A DNA stretch of 64,000 nt from Nephromyces sp. MM_2019 (Eukaryota; Apicomplexa; Aconoidasida; Nephromycida). The notes beneath the pieces are model-generated. The model was not told the DNA's origin. It saw only the letters and a list, made by a program, of their open reading frames with translations, and ran no database searches. Below, one piece after another: positions 1-13,265 of the stretch. The stretch is from contig JADHZB010001798.1 of the NCBI GenBank assembly GCA_015657535.1, positions 1-64,000 on the forward strand. The letters are read 5' to 3'. Position numbers and translations under genes: made by a program. Position 1 is the stretch's first letter. Each line of letters begins with the position of its first letter.

Positions 1-3000
1 TCTTCTTCGTAAAGAAGAGAAAAACGCCAACTTCTCTACTTGTGTATATCTGTGTGTGCGTCTCTTCTTTATCTTCTTCGTAAAGAAGAGAATAATAAAA
101 ATCCCGTGCAAATCTGTGTGTGTCTTTGTAGTCTTTTTCCGTCGTTTTTTTCCCCTTTTTCTTGTTATATAAAGAAGCCAATGAGTTGAGGAATGCTACA
201 CACGCACTCCCTTCAGGCTGCTTATCTCAGGAAAGCACACCATTTGACTGACGGCTGAGCTCAACGAGGATTTTCCTGTCAAAATCCCTCCAGAAAAGGC
301 TGCTGCGATCCTCATGCCCTGCAAAGAAAGTAAGAAAATGTTGAGAGCTACAGAAACTCAGAAGAGCACCAGCTTTGTTTTGCCGTACCTACAGCTCTGT
401 TGAAAATTGCACACACCCAGAAGACAACCAGTGGCTTTTAGCTGTACATACATCTATTTGTTGGGAACTAAACACGCACTCATTTTAAGGCAAAAACTTC
501 GAGAAAAGCCCCAATTTTCCATCCTCTGCATAGTATAGTATGATTTGCAGGCAACAAAAATGAAGAGAAGCCTCTCAGGTGTATGTCCAGTTAGTTTGTT
601 GGAAAAAGGTAGCTGTACATACAGCTATTTTCATTAGCTTAAAGTAGATTCTCCAAGCATAGTATCCTCTTATAAGGAGCAAAAACATTAAACCCGCGAG
701 AAAATGATGAGAAAGTCACGTTAAAACATCAAGTTTTTCAGAGGAAGAAAGCAAAAATAAACACACACAAATCCACACAAAACCACGCACACATACATAC
801 CTAAGATGAAATAGCTGCAAAAATGTAAGAACCAGAGATACTCCCACAAAAAGATGTATAAAATCATCAGAACCGATAAAATTACCGTAAAGAAACGAAA
901 AAAAGGAACCCATTTGTGGTTTTCCTTGCAACTTTTTACACGTTCAAGCACTGCAAAAGCAGCTTATATGCAGGAAGAAGGAAATATCTTACAACTGAAG
1001 AAGGAAAACTCTGTAAAAAAAAAATAAATATACACACAACTTCCTCGAATTCGAAAAAAATGCCTTCGTTTTATCATCAAATTCCATATTTTTGACAAAT
1101 CTTAAACGATTTCAGCAACAGGAGTTTAAAAGCGAAAATCCAAAAATCGCACACAAAAAGAGGATTGAAACTGCAAAAAATGTGTGTGTATTTTTGCACG
1201 GAAAATGTAGAGGGTGGAAATATGCATAAAAATTCGATGGAGAGTTGGGGGGAGGGGGAAAAAAGAACTGAAGAAGGAGAAAAATAAGGAGACGAATTAG
1301 AGATGAAGAAGGAAAATCAAAGTGAAATTGAAAAAACAAAACTAAAATGTATACAAAACCAAACAATCACTCTACACACACGACAGCACAAACTTTACCA
1401 CCTCCCGTCACACACACGAGAGAAGGCATACAAAGCGGATCCTCTTCATCCACCACATCTTCAGCTTCAAAACATACAAAAGAAGATATTTGCCAAAAAA
1501 CTGGAATGTATGAAACAGTAGACAAACCAATATTCCTATTTCTTCTGGTAAGATCATCATATATGATGTGGATAAAAACAAACTCCTTTGAAGAAGTTAG
1601 AAAACCCCTTAAATTAAGGAGTTTCACTCTCGTTTACGATATTTTTGCCAGCAAGCAACGAAAAGGAGGATTTCCCTGCTTCTTCTTTTGTCACGACGTT
1701 TTTCAGCGGAAAATTCTATTTTTCTAGGAATTTTCGGCCTTTTTTGGTATTCTGAATAACAAAAAACGCATTTTTTACGAGAAATCACTCGAAAAGTAGC
1801 AAGAAGATGAGGAAGAGGAAAAGGAAAAGGAAGTACAGGAAGATAGCTTTATCATTAAAAGTGCCTTTGATTTTTCGCTGATTTTAGTTCTCCTAGTTGC
1901 TTCATTACTGTGGAAAAACACTACTTTTCGAGAATTTTCCGATGCCGGCATTAGTGCGTGTCTCAAGAGGTTTCTAGCAGAGAAGAAATAAAAATATCTA
2001 AAATAATGTATGAAGAAGAGGTAGCAAACGATATTATGTTTGGAAAAATATACGCAGGCATTAGAAGGTATTTTTTTAAGAAAAATATGTAGATTTTTAG
2101 ACAAATTAGATATGGAGATACATCTAGTTATACTGTTGTGTTTGTGTGTTGGTGCACGTGTGGGAGTGTTGGTGTGTGATACGTGTGCGTGTTGGCGTGT
2201 CTGCGTTGGTCTGTGTGGCACAGCAATGTGTGCGTGCGGGTGTGTATTGGTGTGTGTGTCTGAAGGTGTTTGTGTGTTGGTGTGACGTTTTTGAAAATCT
2301 CTTTAAATAGTGAAGTTTGAGGAGATCTTCAACACTCTGCTTTTTAAAACGGTAAAATAAGAGGATCAGACAGCCGTTTTGATGTTTTGTATTGCTCTTC
2401 CTGTCTTTCTGATGTTTCTGATTTTCTGTTCCTCTATAATTTGCTCTTTCCCCTCTTCTCTCCGCTGTCCCCCCCTTTTCTCTGTTTTTCCTCATCTTCA
2501 CCCTCCTCTTATGGGTTTTTACCTATCTTCACCCCCCCCTTCTCTCCCCGCTTCTCCCCCCTCTTCTCCCTAGAAGCTCATTTTTCAGCGGTTTTCATCG
2601 CATTTGTATTGTAAAAGCTCCTTTTTTCGGAAACCTGGTGTTCTCTGTTTTTTCTCCCAACTCTGCGTGACTAGTTAATAAATAGAAATTCAAGGAAAAT
2701 ACTAGAAATTGGATGTTTTTCTACGTTAATAAACCTTGCAGAGGGAGGATTGCCAGTAAAGCTGTTCGTGGTTCTTTTGGTTATCTGCTCACCTCAATCT
2801 CAGCTGCGTTTACTGAAGCTCTAAATTAGAGGATGCAGTAGAGCTTCATCCTGAATCTTTCCTTTGGCCTCAAACTGAGGATTCATCTAATTTTTAACTT
2901 CATATTTCCACCATAAGCATTACCCACCCCCGTTATCATTGCGCCCCCCCCCCACATTCTCGCCCTTCCCCATCCCTTTTGTACCAACCATTACGGTTAT

Positions 3001-3652
3001 ACCCTCCACTGTCACCCTCTTCCTTCACCCTAGAAAACCCCCCTCTCAGTCCTATCATTGCTTTCACTTTTCCATCATCCACTTACCACCCACTTAGGAC
3101 CCGCATATCAGCCCCCCCATCACCCCCCCATCATTTACGCATCATCTACCCATCATCTACCCATCACCCTCCAATCATTTACGCATCATCTACCCATCAT
3201 CCCCCCATCACCGTCACCACTGCTTGCTTTTATCTTCAACTCATTCCCCCCACTCCACACACACAAACACAACATATCTCCCCCTTCCTCCTCTCGAGCG
3301 TACTTCTTCCATTTTTTTCTCCTCATTTGCCTCTTCCCTAACTCTCCTACAAAACCTTCTAATCACTCTTAGCTGGCACACACTTCTCAAAGCTTCTCTC
3401 CTTTGTGTGTGTTTTTTTTTCTAGAGGAAGTGATGTTTTCCACCAAATTTTTTAGCCAAATGCTGCCTAAATTTCTCTTTCTTTCCTCTTCTTATAAGCT
3501 GTTGGTGGGGTTCTTCTTCTCTTCTTCTTTTGAATGCTATATTCACAAAAAACCGTATACAAATATCGTAAAATCGCAGTTTTTCGCCCTTTAAAACACT
3601 TCCAACGTCTAAACTACCAAAAGGTTCAACTTTCAATGCCCCCCAAAACAAC
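1..3652. other. Intergenic stretch, no gene recognised
   Basis: No convincing exon was found on either strand. The first 1.7 kb is AT-rich with scattered short CA/TG runs and two exact TGTACATACA motifs (443-452 and 614-623). A TG-rich block lies at about 2140-2285. From about 2400 to 3420 the plus strand is strongly C/T-rich with long C runs (for example 2941-2955), and it holds a 44-base direct repeat at about 3131-3215. The open frames here are low-complexity shadows of these repeats. Confidence 0.6.
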
Positions 3653-5459
3653 ATGCGATACATCTTCACGGCTCTTAAGCGTAGAGCTTTCCCCCCTAGT
3701 AACTTCCCCATCCCTCTCCTTTCCACCTCTTTCTTCTCGTCTTCCACTGGGGTTTCCCCCTCCTCTTTAGGTGGAATTTTCTCCCCCTCTTCATCTCCCC
3801 TCCCCCCGCTGTCTTCATCGATAAACTCTACACTTTTGGATTATATTACGGCTTCACACACACACTATAGCTCTCTTCTTCGAAAGATCAATGAGTTGGA
3901 CAGACATCACGTCGCCGGCTACAAGGCTGTGTGGAGACCTCTTCAGGAAGATATCTATAAGCTATTCCACCCAGAAGCATCCTATAAACTAGGTGATTTC
4001 CTGCCTCTTCTGGAGATTTTGACTAGGAGAAAGCCTTTCTACTGCTTCAATGTGTTTATATTGGTGCTCAAATCCTTGAAGATGGGAAGCATCAGCTGGT
4101 CTCATCCGAATGAGGTGATTGAGATGTTTTTTCTGCTTCTTCTTAGCAGAAAAACATCTGAAGAAACAGGAGAAATCAGCGGAATGTTTCAGTGTTGCTG
4201 TGAGATCCTGGAAAGTATGGATTTTGCGCAGTTGAGGGAGGATCCTGAAGATATTATGAAGTTCTTGTCGATAGCAGTGTGTATCTTCATTGAAGATTGG
4301 TTCACTGGCGTGTGGGGTATACATACAGTGGATAGAGCTCTTTCATCTGTAGTAGGAGATGATACAGTTGAAGTGGGGGGAAGAGGGGTCGGAGGAGAAG
4401 TTTTTCACTTATTGAATGTCACTCAATCAGCTACTCACCCCCCTCCCCCCCAGCTCACNCACTCAATCACCCATCCCCCCCTCCCGCAACCTCTTAAAAG
4501 CTGTTGAGAATCACATCCACTGCCTGTTTAATCCCGCCCTTCCCCAACGTCTGAACGTTGATATCGCATGCCATTTGATGCTTCCTCTGGGAAAGCTCTG
4601 CTATCTCTCTACACTCATACTAGATGAGAGAAAAAGGCCCTTTCCCGGCTCACATACACACACACGCTTCCTTCCTCCTGCAGATGCTTATCCCAACCCC
4701 CTCCTCTTCTACTCTAAAAAACTCTTATCTGATGTTTCTAGCCTCCTCTATAGAATGGTGACCACGGAATCGCTGCAGAGACACGCCTCTTTGAGCTCCT
4801 GTTTCTTAGCAGATGCAGCTCTCTGGTATGTCTGGCAAGCCTACCGAGCTGAAAAAGCTTCGCGTTTTCTAAGAGAAACACACGCACTGCTGCTCTCAGC
4901 TATTGATGAAGCTACTAAGGAGGAAGTTATTGATGCTATTAGACTCATGCAGAGCTTCAACCTTCCATACCGTTCTCTTTGCTGGCTGAAAGAGCTCTAT
5001 AGAAAGCTGCTTGCTTACGCAGATGGGTTGAATCGTCATGAATCGAAGGAGCTAGTCGAGAAACTTAGCTGGGGGATAGGGAAGCTTGAAGAGGAGCTAT
5101 TTCGCTGCGTTAGGGGGGGTGAGGGGGTTGGGGGGGAGGATGACCTTCTTGTAGGGCGTGAAGATGAGGTTTTTCGCCACTCAAATAAGCATGCATCTAG
5201 AGAGCCTAATGAAGTGTATGCTCCGGTCATTAGGCACGAAGGTTCTGGCCATCTTCATTTGCAAAAAAGTTGCATCTTACCTCAGGATCAATACCCATCT
5301 TCTTACATAGTGAAGGGCAGTTCTCGCACACACAGGCTACATCCTTCTTACTTTGCATCCATTGAAGATACCTTGAAGTTCTTGAGATCTATACAGAGGA
5401 TGGGTATGCTATGCAGGGGGCATAGAGCCTTGAGAGACTGGGTGGTGGATCTGCCCTAA
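3653..5459 (+). CDS. Unidentified helical protein, probable mitochondrial leader; frame broken at an N
   Basis: The first frame opens at ATG 3653 and runs to 4507; the second frame is open from before 4416 to the stop at 5457-5459. Both look coding, so this is most likely one protein of about 590-600 residues whose frame changes in a C-rich tract (about 4436-4490) containing the ambiguous base n at 4459. The N-terminus (MRYIFTALKRRAF, then many Ser/Pro) is basic, hydroxylated and lacks acidic residues, like a mitochondrial transit peptide. The rest is rich in Leu, Glu, Arg and Tyr, probably all-helical, with no catalytic motif that I recognise. It could be one of the helical-repeat organelle RNA-binding proteins common in apicomplexans, but that is inference only. 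No intron with good GT-AG borders explains the frame change, so a base-calling error in homopolymer C is favoured over a pseudogene. Confidence 0.65.
4436..4490 (+). other. C-rich low-quality tract with ambiguous base, frame change
   Basis: The tract contains runs of six or more C separated by short spacers, with an n at 4459. The upstream frame ends at 4507 and the downstream frame takes over here. A miscounted C is the simplest explanation. Confidence 0.7.
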
Positions 5460-7558
5460 AAGCCGGGATTGAGCAATGAGAGAGGAGAGCTGCTAGGGGC
5501 CTGCAGTGAATATCAGAGTGGGTGTGTGCTTCTGTGGGAGTTGTGAGTGTATATCTATTGTGTGTGACATTTGTGGGTGTAGGTATTGTGTGCATGTGGG
5601 TGTGTGCATGTGGGTGTGTGCGTGTTGTATGTACTGCATGTGTGTACCACATGTATTTTGTTGTATACTATTGTGTAGACTGTGTGTGCTAAATTTTTTT
5701 TGAGCTTTTGAGTGGGTTTTGGAGCTTGTGTGCACTTTTTTGAGCTTGTGTCTGCAGGCCGGCATATATACTTCAGTTTTTCTGTTCACTGCTTGGTGTG
5801 TAAATTCCACGGTTTTTGCTTTTCAGAGGTAGCATGTTTTCTTGGGAGTTATGCCTTGAGAGTAAGGGAATGCGTGTGCGCCATCATTCTTTGGTTTGCC
5901 TTCATAATCTGATATATCTTTGCTGAATGCTTGCTCGAACCTAGTTTGAAGCCTCAGGTAGGATGAGGCTCTATGCGACCCCCCTAGTATTTTAGTGCTT
6001 TGAACAGGAAGCAGGAACTATCTAGGAAGACCCCACGCTGAGAAATTTCTATATGGGAATCTCTCCTTGGTGTGTGTGTGTGTGTGTGTGTGCATATCCA
6101 TAGGTATTCAATTGGGTTTGGGGGTTGATGTGCGCATGCCTGTGTATGCTTGTCGATGTATGTTTACGTGGGTGTATTTCTATGGGAGTGATCGATGATG
6201 TGTGTGTTCATTGCTGTGCAAGTGGGTGTCGATGGGTTTGTGTTGATGTGTGCATATGACTATGTGGTGATGTGTATGTGGGTGGCTGCGGCGTGTGCAT
6301 GGTTGGCTGTGTGTGTGCCTATATGGCTGGTTGTGTGCATACGGCTGGCTGTGTGTGTATGACTGTGCACTTTTGTGTGTTGACCTGCGTATGCGTGAAG
6401 TTTCTTGCCTTGTATGTGTATATAGGGCATAGAGAGTATGTAGTAGTGTGTGTGTATATACTTGTTAGGTAGAGGCAAAAGGACGTGCAAGCTCCACTTA
6501 CGCCTAGCTAGAACTTCCTGTGTGTGCTATAATGTCAGGAAGAAGGGCTCATAGACACACTTCTCTTGGCACCGTCATATACTGGCACACATAACTTTAT
6601 AGTACAGCAGTACTAACGCTCTATTCATCAATAGGAAGAAAAAGAAAGCATAGCAGTTGTATACTATAATTTATGGAACAAATCAGCCATATGACAACCC
6701 CAGACACACACGCACACACATATCAGCACCTACGCCAGCACAAACCCACACCAACACGCAAAAACACCAACAGGCACACAAACACCAGCACACACCCACA
6801 CACCCCCACACCAATACACACACCCCATTACTGACTAACAAACGCAACTCACTGAAAACAGCCAGAAGTCCTTCACACACACTGCAGCTCAGATAAGAAT
6901 CTCGCACACACTTCAAGTACATAAGCCTTCCAAACATAGCATGTCTTTCGGATGTACGCACACCCCCCACCATCATCATAGATTGCAGCAAAACTCCCCG
7001 TAATAGAGAAAGCCACCAATAACATGCACACAGCAGCCAATCACATCAAGGATGCATCTGTGTGTGCTTGCTTTATGAAGTTTAGCTAGCTGTTTCGTGT
7101 AGTTGAGCCTTCTCCAAGCTAATGAAGCTCTGATGATTGCTCAAGCATTGTCAGCAACACACACACGATTGCCTAGTATCACAAAAGACAGCGAAATCCT
7201 CCGTTAAAGGCTTCAATCGACTACATAGTATGCCAGCTGCAAGCTTATCAGCAGATACTGCTCAACAACTGACACACGCATCAATCAACGAACTAGTACA
7301 TCTTTTATAAAGGGTAAGGAAGAGGGGGAGGATGTGCACACACAGGCTACCCAAATAGCAGAGACCCCGTAAACACAGCAAAACAGCCCAAGGAATGATG
7401 CCAAAGCATGCAAGGTCTAGACAACCAAACTCAGAGATGGCAGCACACATATAGCACACACAGACACACACCCACATATTTATTCAATCATAAGCACATA
7501 CACCCGCACGCGCATATAGACACCAATACGTCCACACACCCCCCCACCCCCCAGCCCC
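5460..7558. other. Intergenic, TG then CA microsatellites
   Basis: From 5510 to 5650 and from about 6060 to 6470 the plus strand is dominated by TG/TGTA repeats. From about 6700 to 6830 it switches to CA repeats, and a second CA tract lies at 7440-7550 just beyond the stop of the SPF45-like gene. No exon was identified. The Cys/Val-rich and His/Thr-rich open frames are translations of the repeats. Confidence 0.6.
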
Positions 7559-9019
7559 TCAGTCAGAATCAGGCGATAAATCATCCCTAGAAAACCGATC
7601 TTCATCATAGAAACGCGCCTTAACGAAGCGACCCCCAAAGCTCCTCCCATTCATCGTTACTAAAGCCTTCGTGGCCTGTGAAGACGTCTCGTATTCGCAG
7701 AAGATCCTCACTGTTTCATCATCTGGAACTCCAGTAGCTTCAAATACCTTCACACTAAGCAGATTTCCATACTTTGAAGCTTCTTCTTCAGTTTCTTCCT
7801 TCAAGTAGCTATCCACTTCTCCAGGTCCCACCAGGTTTGTGAGGAGTAAAATCCTCGTGGGGGCTCGATTGAATGTCACTGGGGCTCCCATGGGCTGCTG
7901 AGAAGAAGCAGCCCCCCCTTCTCTTCCATCCCCCATCACAACCCCTACTGAACCAGGGGGCATAATGATTCCACCCCCTCCATCTGCTCTAGAGGCAGCT
8001 CCTGGAACTATAATACCACTCCTTTTGTCGGTTTTCTTAGCAACCAGAGGAGCTTTGATTCCCTGCTTATCCCTACCCAAACCTTCTCCATGCTTCCAAC
8101 CCATCTTCTGCATCATCCTAGCTGCTACGCTCTTCTTAGAATCACCAAGAGATGAGGTTTCTTCCATGTTTTGCTGAGGAGAAGAGAATGAAGAAGAGTT
8201 GGAGAAACCCGGAGAAACCCCCATCTGCATGCTAGCGGAAACGCCAAAGTTTCCGCTATTTACAGAGGACGTGTGTGAGGAGCCTCCTTTTCCACCCAAA
8301 GAAGGTGGCTGCCCGGCGATATTGCTGAGCATCGCCCTCCTCTTCCATGCCTCCTCTCCGGAGATATTCAAAGAAAGATGAGAAGCACCCCCTCCGGAAG
8401 GCTGAGGAGAGCTACTTGCCGTAACTGATTGAGCCTGCCATTTCTCTTCCCGCATGATTCTCTCCTTCGTTATACGCTCAATCTCAAGCTGCTTCTTCTC
8501 AAGCTCTTCTGCCTGTTTCAATCTCTGCCTCTCTCGTAAGATTCTGTCGTATTCATTAGGTTTTGAAGGATCGTATTCTTCCGCTAAAGAGAGATGTTGA
8601 GAGTGGCTTGAGGAAGAAGCTACTCCAAGCTTGGCTGAAGCACCAAGTTTTGAGGCAAAAGGAGGGAAACTGGATGAAGAGGGAGTCGCAAAACTTGAAG
8701 TTGGGGGTAAGTGCTCTGCAGAGGAAGATAGCTGCTTTGAATGCTCCAAAGAAGCTCGCAACGCGGCAGAATTTGATGAAGTTTGTGAAGATACTGAGGA
8801 TGTCTCCCTCTTCCTGAAGATGGGAGGGGCCAGCATCTTCGCCCGATGAGCAGACCAAGCCGTTGCAGCCACCAGCTGGTTTGCCTGGGGATCTGGGATA
8901 TCATCATAGAGAGCTCCCAAGAGAGAGGGAGCCTTGCTGGTTGAAGACGAATCTGTAGCGGAAACAGACGAAGATTTTCCTCCAGGAGGAGGAAGATCGC
9001 CATAGAGTGAATCCAGCAT
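7559..9019 (-). CDS. RBM17: SPF45/RBM17-like splicing factor (G-patch + RRM/UHM)
   Basis: Single exon of 486 aa. By homology this is a nuclear splicing factor that uses a U2AF-homology motif (UHM) to bind ULM peptides of early spliceosome proteins and takes part in 3' splice site choice. Visible in order: an N-terminal LYDDIPDP segment (residues 37-44) like the short LYDDL start of SPF45; a Ser-rich linker; LAEEYDPSKPNEYDRI (145-160), matching the conserved LADEYDP region; a charged coiled-coil segment (160-195); a G-patch at about 296-340 (ARMMQKMGWKHGEGLGRD core); and a C-terminal RRM/UHM at about 388-480 with VGPGEVD, a PDDETVRIF strand and the UHM motif GRSFGG (R459, F461). Human SPF45 is about 400 aa; the extra length lies in Ser/Gly-rich linkers. 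The start is the first Met and gives the expected N-terminal motif. The identification is firm. Confidence 0.93.
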   Translation of the reverse strand: MLDSLYGDLPPPGGKSSSVSATDSSSTSKAPSLLGALYDDIPDPQANQLVAATAWSAHRAKMLAPPIFRKRETSSVSSQTSSNSAALRASLEHSKQLSSSAEHLPPTSSFATPSSSSFPPFASKLGASAKLGVASSSSHSQHLSLAEEYDPSKPNEYDRILRERQRLKQAEELEKKQLEIERITKERIMREEKWQAQSVTASSSPQPSGGGASHLSLNISGEEAWKRRAMLSNIAGQPPSLGGKGGSSHTSSVNSGNFGVSASMQMGVSPGFSNSSSFSSPQQNMEETSSLGDSKKSVAARMMQKMGWKHGEGLGRDKQGIKAPLVAKKTDKRSGIIVPGAASRADGGGGIIMPPGSVGVVMGDGREGGAASSQQPMGAPVTFNRAPTRILLLTNLVGPGEVDSYLKEETEEEASKYGNLLSVKVFEATGVPDDETVRIFCEYETSSQATKALVTMNGRSFGGRFVKARFYDEDRFSRDDLSPDSD

Positions 9020-10252
9020 GTTGGAAGGATTTGTGCGTGGAGTTGAGGGGATGTGTACTCACATGAAAGAGGGATGAAGATGAGGTTTTCTATTTACTAT
9101 GATCTCATAAAAAGAGTTGTAGAATTAGTTGCGAGTGTGTGTGGGCTGACGTGTTTGTGTGTTGGTTCGCGTGTGTGTGTGTTGTTTCGTGTGTGTGTTT
9201 CGGTTGGTATATATTTGTGTGTTTCGGTTGGTATGTGTGTACATGTCCGTGTGTGTTACGGCTGATGTGTACATCAGCGTGTGTGCGTTGTTGTGTGTTT
9301 TTACTTTTGTCATGGAATGGGCATCATATCCAAAGATTAGCGCACAAACTGCTTTTGTCTCAGCCATCAGCGCGTGAAGAAGCTCCCGCTAAGTAAAGCA
9401 GCATCCTCAATTTGTAAAGGGAGTATTTTGATAAAAAAGTTCCCTCCTCATCTTTGTATACGAAATTGGCAGCTAAAATATCCTCCCGCGGAAAGAAAAT
9501 TATGTTTTAACGCTGATGTGGGGCTCATCGCACGCGGCCCTTAGCAAAAACCGCTTTCACACGCAACATTTCATATACAGAAAATTGAAACCCCATGAAG
9601 TCATTGAAGTGTGTGTGTGTGTGTGTGGGTGTGTCCTGGTGTGATCGATGTGTGTGTTGGTGTGTGTGATGGCTGTGTGTACGCGGGCTGATGTGTGTGC
9701 GTGGATTTGTGTATTTTTGTGTGTGTGGTGCGTTTATATATTTTGCCCCCTTTAATCTAGCCAACCTACCAGGCAGAATAATAAGCTTAGAAACTCCTTC
9801 ATCCAGTTTTTTCCACTTTAAAAACAGCAAAACCTCACTATAGCTGTGATGCTGCATGTATGACGAGGATGGCACCACACACACCACCATGTACTGCCGA
9901 TACTACACACGCAGACCAACGCACACACACCACCATGTACTGCCGATACTACACACGCAGACCAACGCACAAACACCAACACACACACACATTTACACAC
10001 ACAGATCCACATACACAACTCCCGCTAACAAATCCCTCCCTACAACCAAAACACACATATACATACCCCCGTGTGTTTGCGATTCCAGCAGATTCATTCA
10101 TCATCCCCTTGCTACTCCACCTTCAATACTATCCGCTAAATTTGCAGATTTCTAAGCTCTTCACAAGGCAGTGATAATCAAATTTTCTCGTTTTCTTCTT
10201 ATTTGCAATCCTCTTCTCTTCTTCACACGCACACACACACTCCCTCTTCATA
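9020..10252. other. Intergenic between divergent genes, TG/CA repeats
   Basis: TG-rich from 9130 to 9300 and from 9607 to 9735. A 47-base tandem duplication containing CCATGTACTGCCGA lies at about 9877-9972, followed by CA repeats. The block separates the minus-strand SPF45-like gene from the plus-strand gene at 10253, so it should hold both promoters, but no core element was recognised. Confidence 0.55.
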
Positions 10253-12812
10253 ATGAATCTCTACTTTGGAAAGTTCTTCCCAGCCCTGAGCATCCGCTCT
10301 GATTCCCTGCTTATTCAGTGCGTGCAAAAAGCGGTAGTGCATTATCTTCCTCAGGATCTTCTTGCCATTTCATTGTTCTTAGGCTACCAATATATGGTAT
10401 GTGTGTGTGTATATCTGTATGTCCGTGTGGATTTTTTGAGAGGGTGGAAAGTAGCTTTAGAGGAAGTGAATCTTCTGGTAGTTGAGTAGATACAGTTGCG
10501 CGGATGCTGCCAGTAGTGTGCGCTCATGTAGAGGAGGGAGTGCAAATTGTAGTTTTAGAAAAAGAAGATGTGATAATCGTTGGGAGACATGCTTTGAAGA
10601 GATTAAGAGGAAGAATGCCGCAGATTCACCAAATTCCTGCCACTTTTAGAGCAATTTTACTCTCTTTAGGTGAAGTTTATATGCTCTTCTTCCCCTTCAA
10701 GAATATGGTGTGGAGGTAGCTTATATCAGCGAATCCGCTTTGAGTTTCTTCCATTAATCATCTTCAGGATGCATTCCATTGCTTCTTTGCCTCTTCTACT
10801 ATGCGCCAATTTTTTCCTGCTTCTTAGTGTGTGTGAAAACATTTTTATTTTATTTTTTCTGTTTACTCCTTTGTGTGTGAAAAAACTCGTTTTTTTTCCC
10901 CTTTCGTCTTCTTCTAACGAAATCTCTAGCTTTTCCTGCTTTTTCCCTCTTCAGAACAGGAAGAATACCAGCCCTTCATACGCAGTGAAGGGGGATATAG
11001 ATGCGATTTACTCGTCCTTTCTGACTTCCAAAGGGCTGAAGGCGGGGGATTTGCTGCTTCGCAAAGATCTTCGCAATAACTCCGCTTCAGTTGAATTTGC
11101 AAAGTGATTTTTCTCTTTACCTAAGCTTTATCGTCGATTTGTTTGGCGGGGTGTGCGTGTATGTGTGGGTTTTTTTTTTGGTATTTTTGTAAGGTGTGTA
11201 TTCTGTGTGTGTGATTGTTTGTGCTGGTGGGTGCGTTGCTATGTGTGTTGGTGTGTTATGTTTATCTCTGTGTATATTAAGGATGCTTCTCATTCTATTG
11301 GGGTCTGAAATTTTTTGTGTAGCTTTTTGACAATGTTTTTCATTGGGTGTAATCTTTCTTGTTGGCTTGGTGGGAAGCTTAACAGCTGTGTGTGTGTATC
11401 CCACAGTATATCATGCAGCACTCCTACGCACATAAGGAAGGCGAGAATAGAGGCTAAAACTTAGATTTTGTTTCTTGGTTACCAGGGTTTTGATGATATA
11501 GCTATCGCAGATTCTCACTTACTGTGTGTGTGCATAATTCAAAGCTTAATGATGGTTGAGTTAAAGCACTATGCTTTATGATTCGTGTGTGTTATCATTC
11601 ACGATGAACGAAGGAAATTCTGAGTTTTGAAGCAGTGAAACCCGTTGATTTTTTCAATGGCGTGGTGTGTGTTGCTGTGCGTTGTGTTGTGTGTAGCGTG
11701 GTGTGTTGGGGGTGCCCTGTTGTGGGTGGTACGATCTTATATGGAGGTGGATTGCTGGGTATTGCGGGTTGCTGTGTGTAGGGTTGTGGGCTACTGTGTG
11801 TTGTGATGTGTGTGGTGTTTTGTTATGAGCTGTGGGTTGTACGTTTTAGCGTACTCTATGCTGCATGCTGTGTGTGCAGTATGCCGTCTGTGTATACTGT
11901 GTGTTACAGTATTCATGATGCTACGTACATACTTCTGAATCATTTTCTTGCAGCCTCCTTTATATGGTGTATAGTAGCGAGTGCTTCGCTTTTCTTTCGT
12001 AGCTCATCAGCATCATCGCTTTAACGCTGCACTGTACGTACACTCACCCTCCTTCGCACCTCGAATGCTACGTATTTCACCTTGAAACTTCGTTGTTTGG
12101 TTGAAGCCTCACCCTAGTTATGTGTCTTATTCTCACAATCGAAGTGTGTAGCCAGTAGATTATATTGCTACGTACACATGTGCATAGAGAGGCACACAAA
12201 TGTGCATATAATCGCGCACACACACACGTGCATATAGACAAATGCGCATGTGCGTATTGACACACACCCCCGCTCATACCTACCCACCCACACACACACA
12301 ATCCCCACTATTAAACCCTCTCATCGCTCTTTCATCGTAATGTTCTAGGGAATGCAGAGATCGCCTCATAAATAACATGTTCCCCAATGATTCATCTAAA
12401 ATCCCCCCAGATCACAGATATTCTAGGTATCTGCAAACCGCCTTGATATTCAGCTATCCCCAGTACACTGGCGATTACACTGTATATACACTCCTACATC
12501 CTCTAGGAAATCTCCAGCGAATAATACTCGCTACTTACTTCTACCCAAGAGCGATCTTATCCAGCTTCCAGCTAACTTCATATGTTGTGTGTGCGTGTGT
12601 TATTTTTTTTGTTGGCTTTTTTGGGTGTTTTTATTGCTGCTTCTTGGTTGCTTCATTGCTTCTGCTTCATCTTCTCTAAGAAGGAGGAAGAAACAGCGAA
12701 GGATTCAGCACGTCTAGCTCTTCAGATTCCTGCGAAAAGTGTGTTTTGTAGTGAAGCGCAGCAAACCATAACTGCAGGTTTACTAGGGCAGCTAGAAGAG
12801 TTTCTTGCCTGA
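10253..12812 (+). CDS. Unidentified multi-exon gene, structure partly resolved
   Basis: Several segments look coding on the plus strand. The first exon begins at ATG 10253 (MNLYFGKFFPALSIRSDS...) and ends at 10396 before GTATGT and a TG run. An open segment lies at about 10487-10672. A clear exon at 10956-11107 (...GDIDAIYSSFLTSKGLKAG...) ends in TGA unless a GTGATT donor at 11106 is used. A short exon at 11486-11523 (GFDDIAIADSHLL) ends in phase 2 before a TG run; an exon at 12349-12586 (containing INNMFPNDSSKIPPDHRYSR) starts in the matching phase and ends before GTGTGT; and a last exon at 12681-12812 (KEEETAKDSARLALQIPA...QLEEFLA, stop at 12810-12812) is also in phase. I recognise no family. 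It may be two genes, one ending at 11107 and one ending at 12812. The links between 10396 and 11486 are not solved. Confidence 0.4.
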
Positions 12813-13265
12813 TCTTCGCAGCGATTGCAGCCTTTAAAAGGAAACACACACACTTGCACAGGTTTGTGAATAGCCAGGAGAGCATTAAACGTGGTGATGC
12901 ATTATTCTAGATATGTATAGGGCTTGCATGGAGCTTTATTCTGGGTATGTGTGTGATGTAGGTACATTGCTGAAAGAGATTCGGGCTTGTCGTGAGGTGG
13001 CGGTGTGTGTGCGTGATGTACATACACCAATTATTAGGGCTTGTAGTTAGCTGGTGGTGCGAGTGTGTGGTGTACGTACACCACTGAGATTAAGCCGTAA
13101 CTTCAGCATTGAAGATTGGAAACGGCACACACATCTCTTTTTCAGCTGTGGACGTGATCAACCATGGTCGGCGGAGTGTGTCTGTGGAACTTGATTTTGA
13201 GTTTGTGTGTACAGCCTGGTTGAGTGTGTGCTTGCAGCACGATTGAGAATGTTCGTACAGCCCGA
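12813..13265. other. Short interval between convergent genes
   Basis: No exon seen. It carries TG runs and two motifs of the dispersed palindromic family: TGTACATACA at 13017-13026 and TGTACGTACA at 13071-13080, 54 bases apart. It separates the 3' ends of a plus-strand and a minus-strand gene. Confidence 0.5.
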
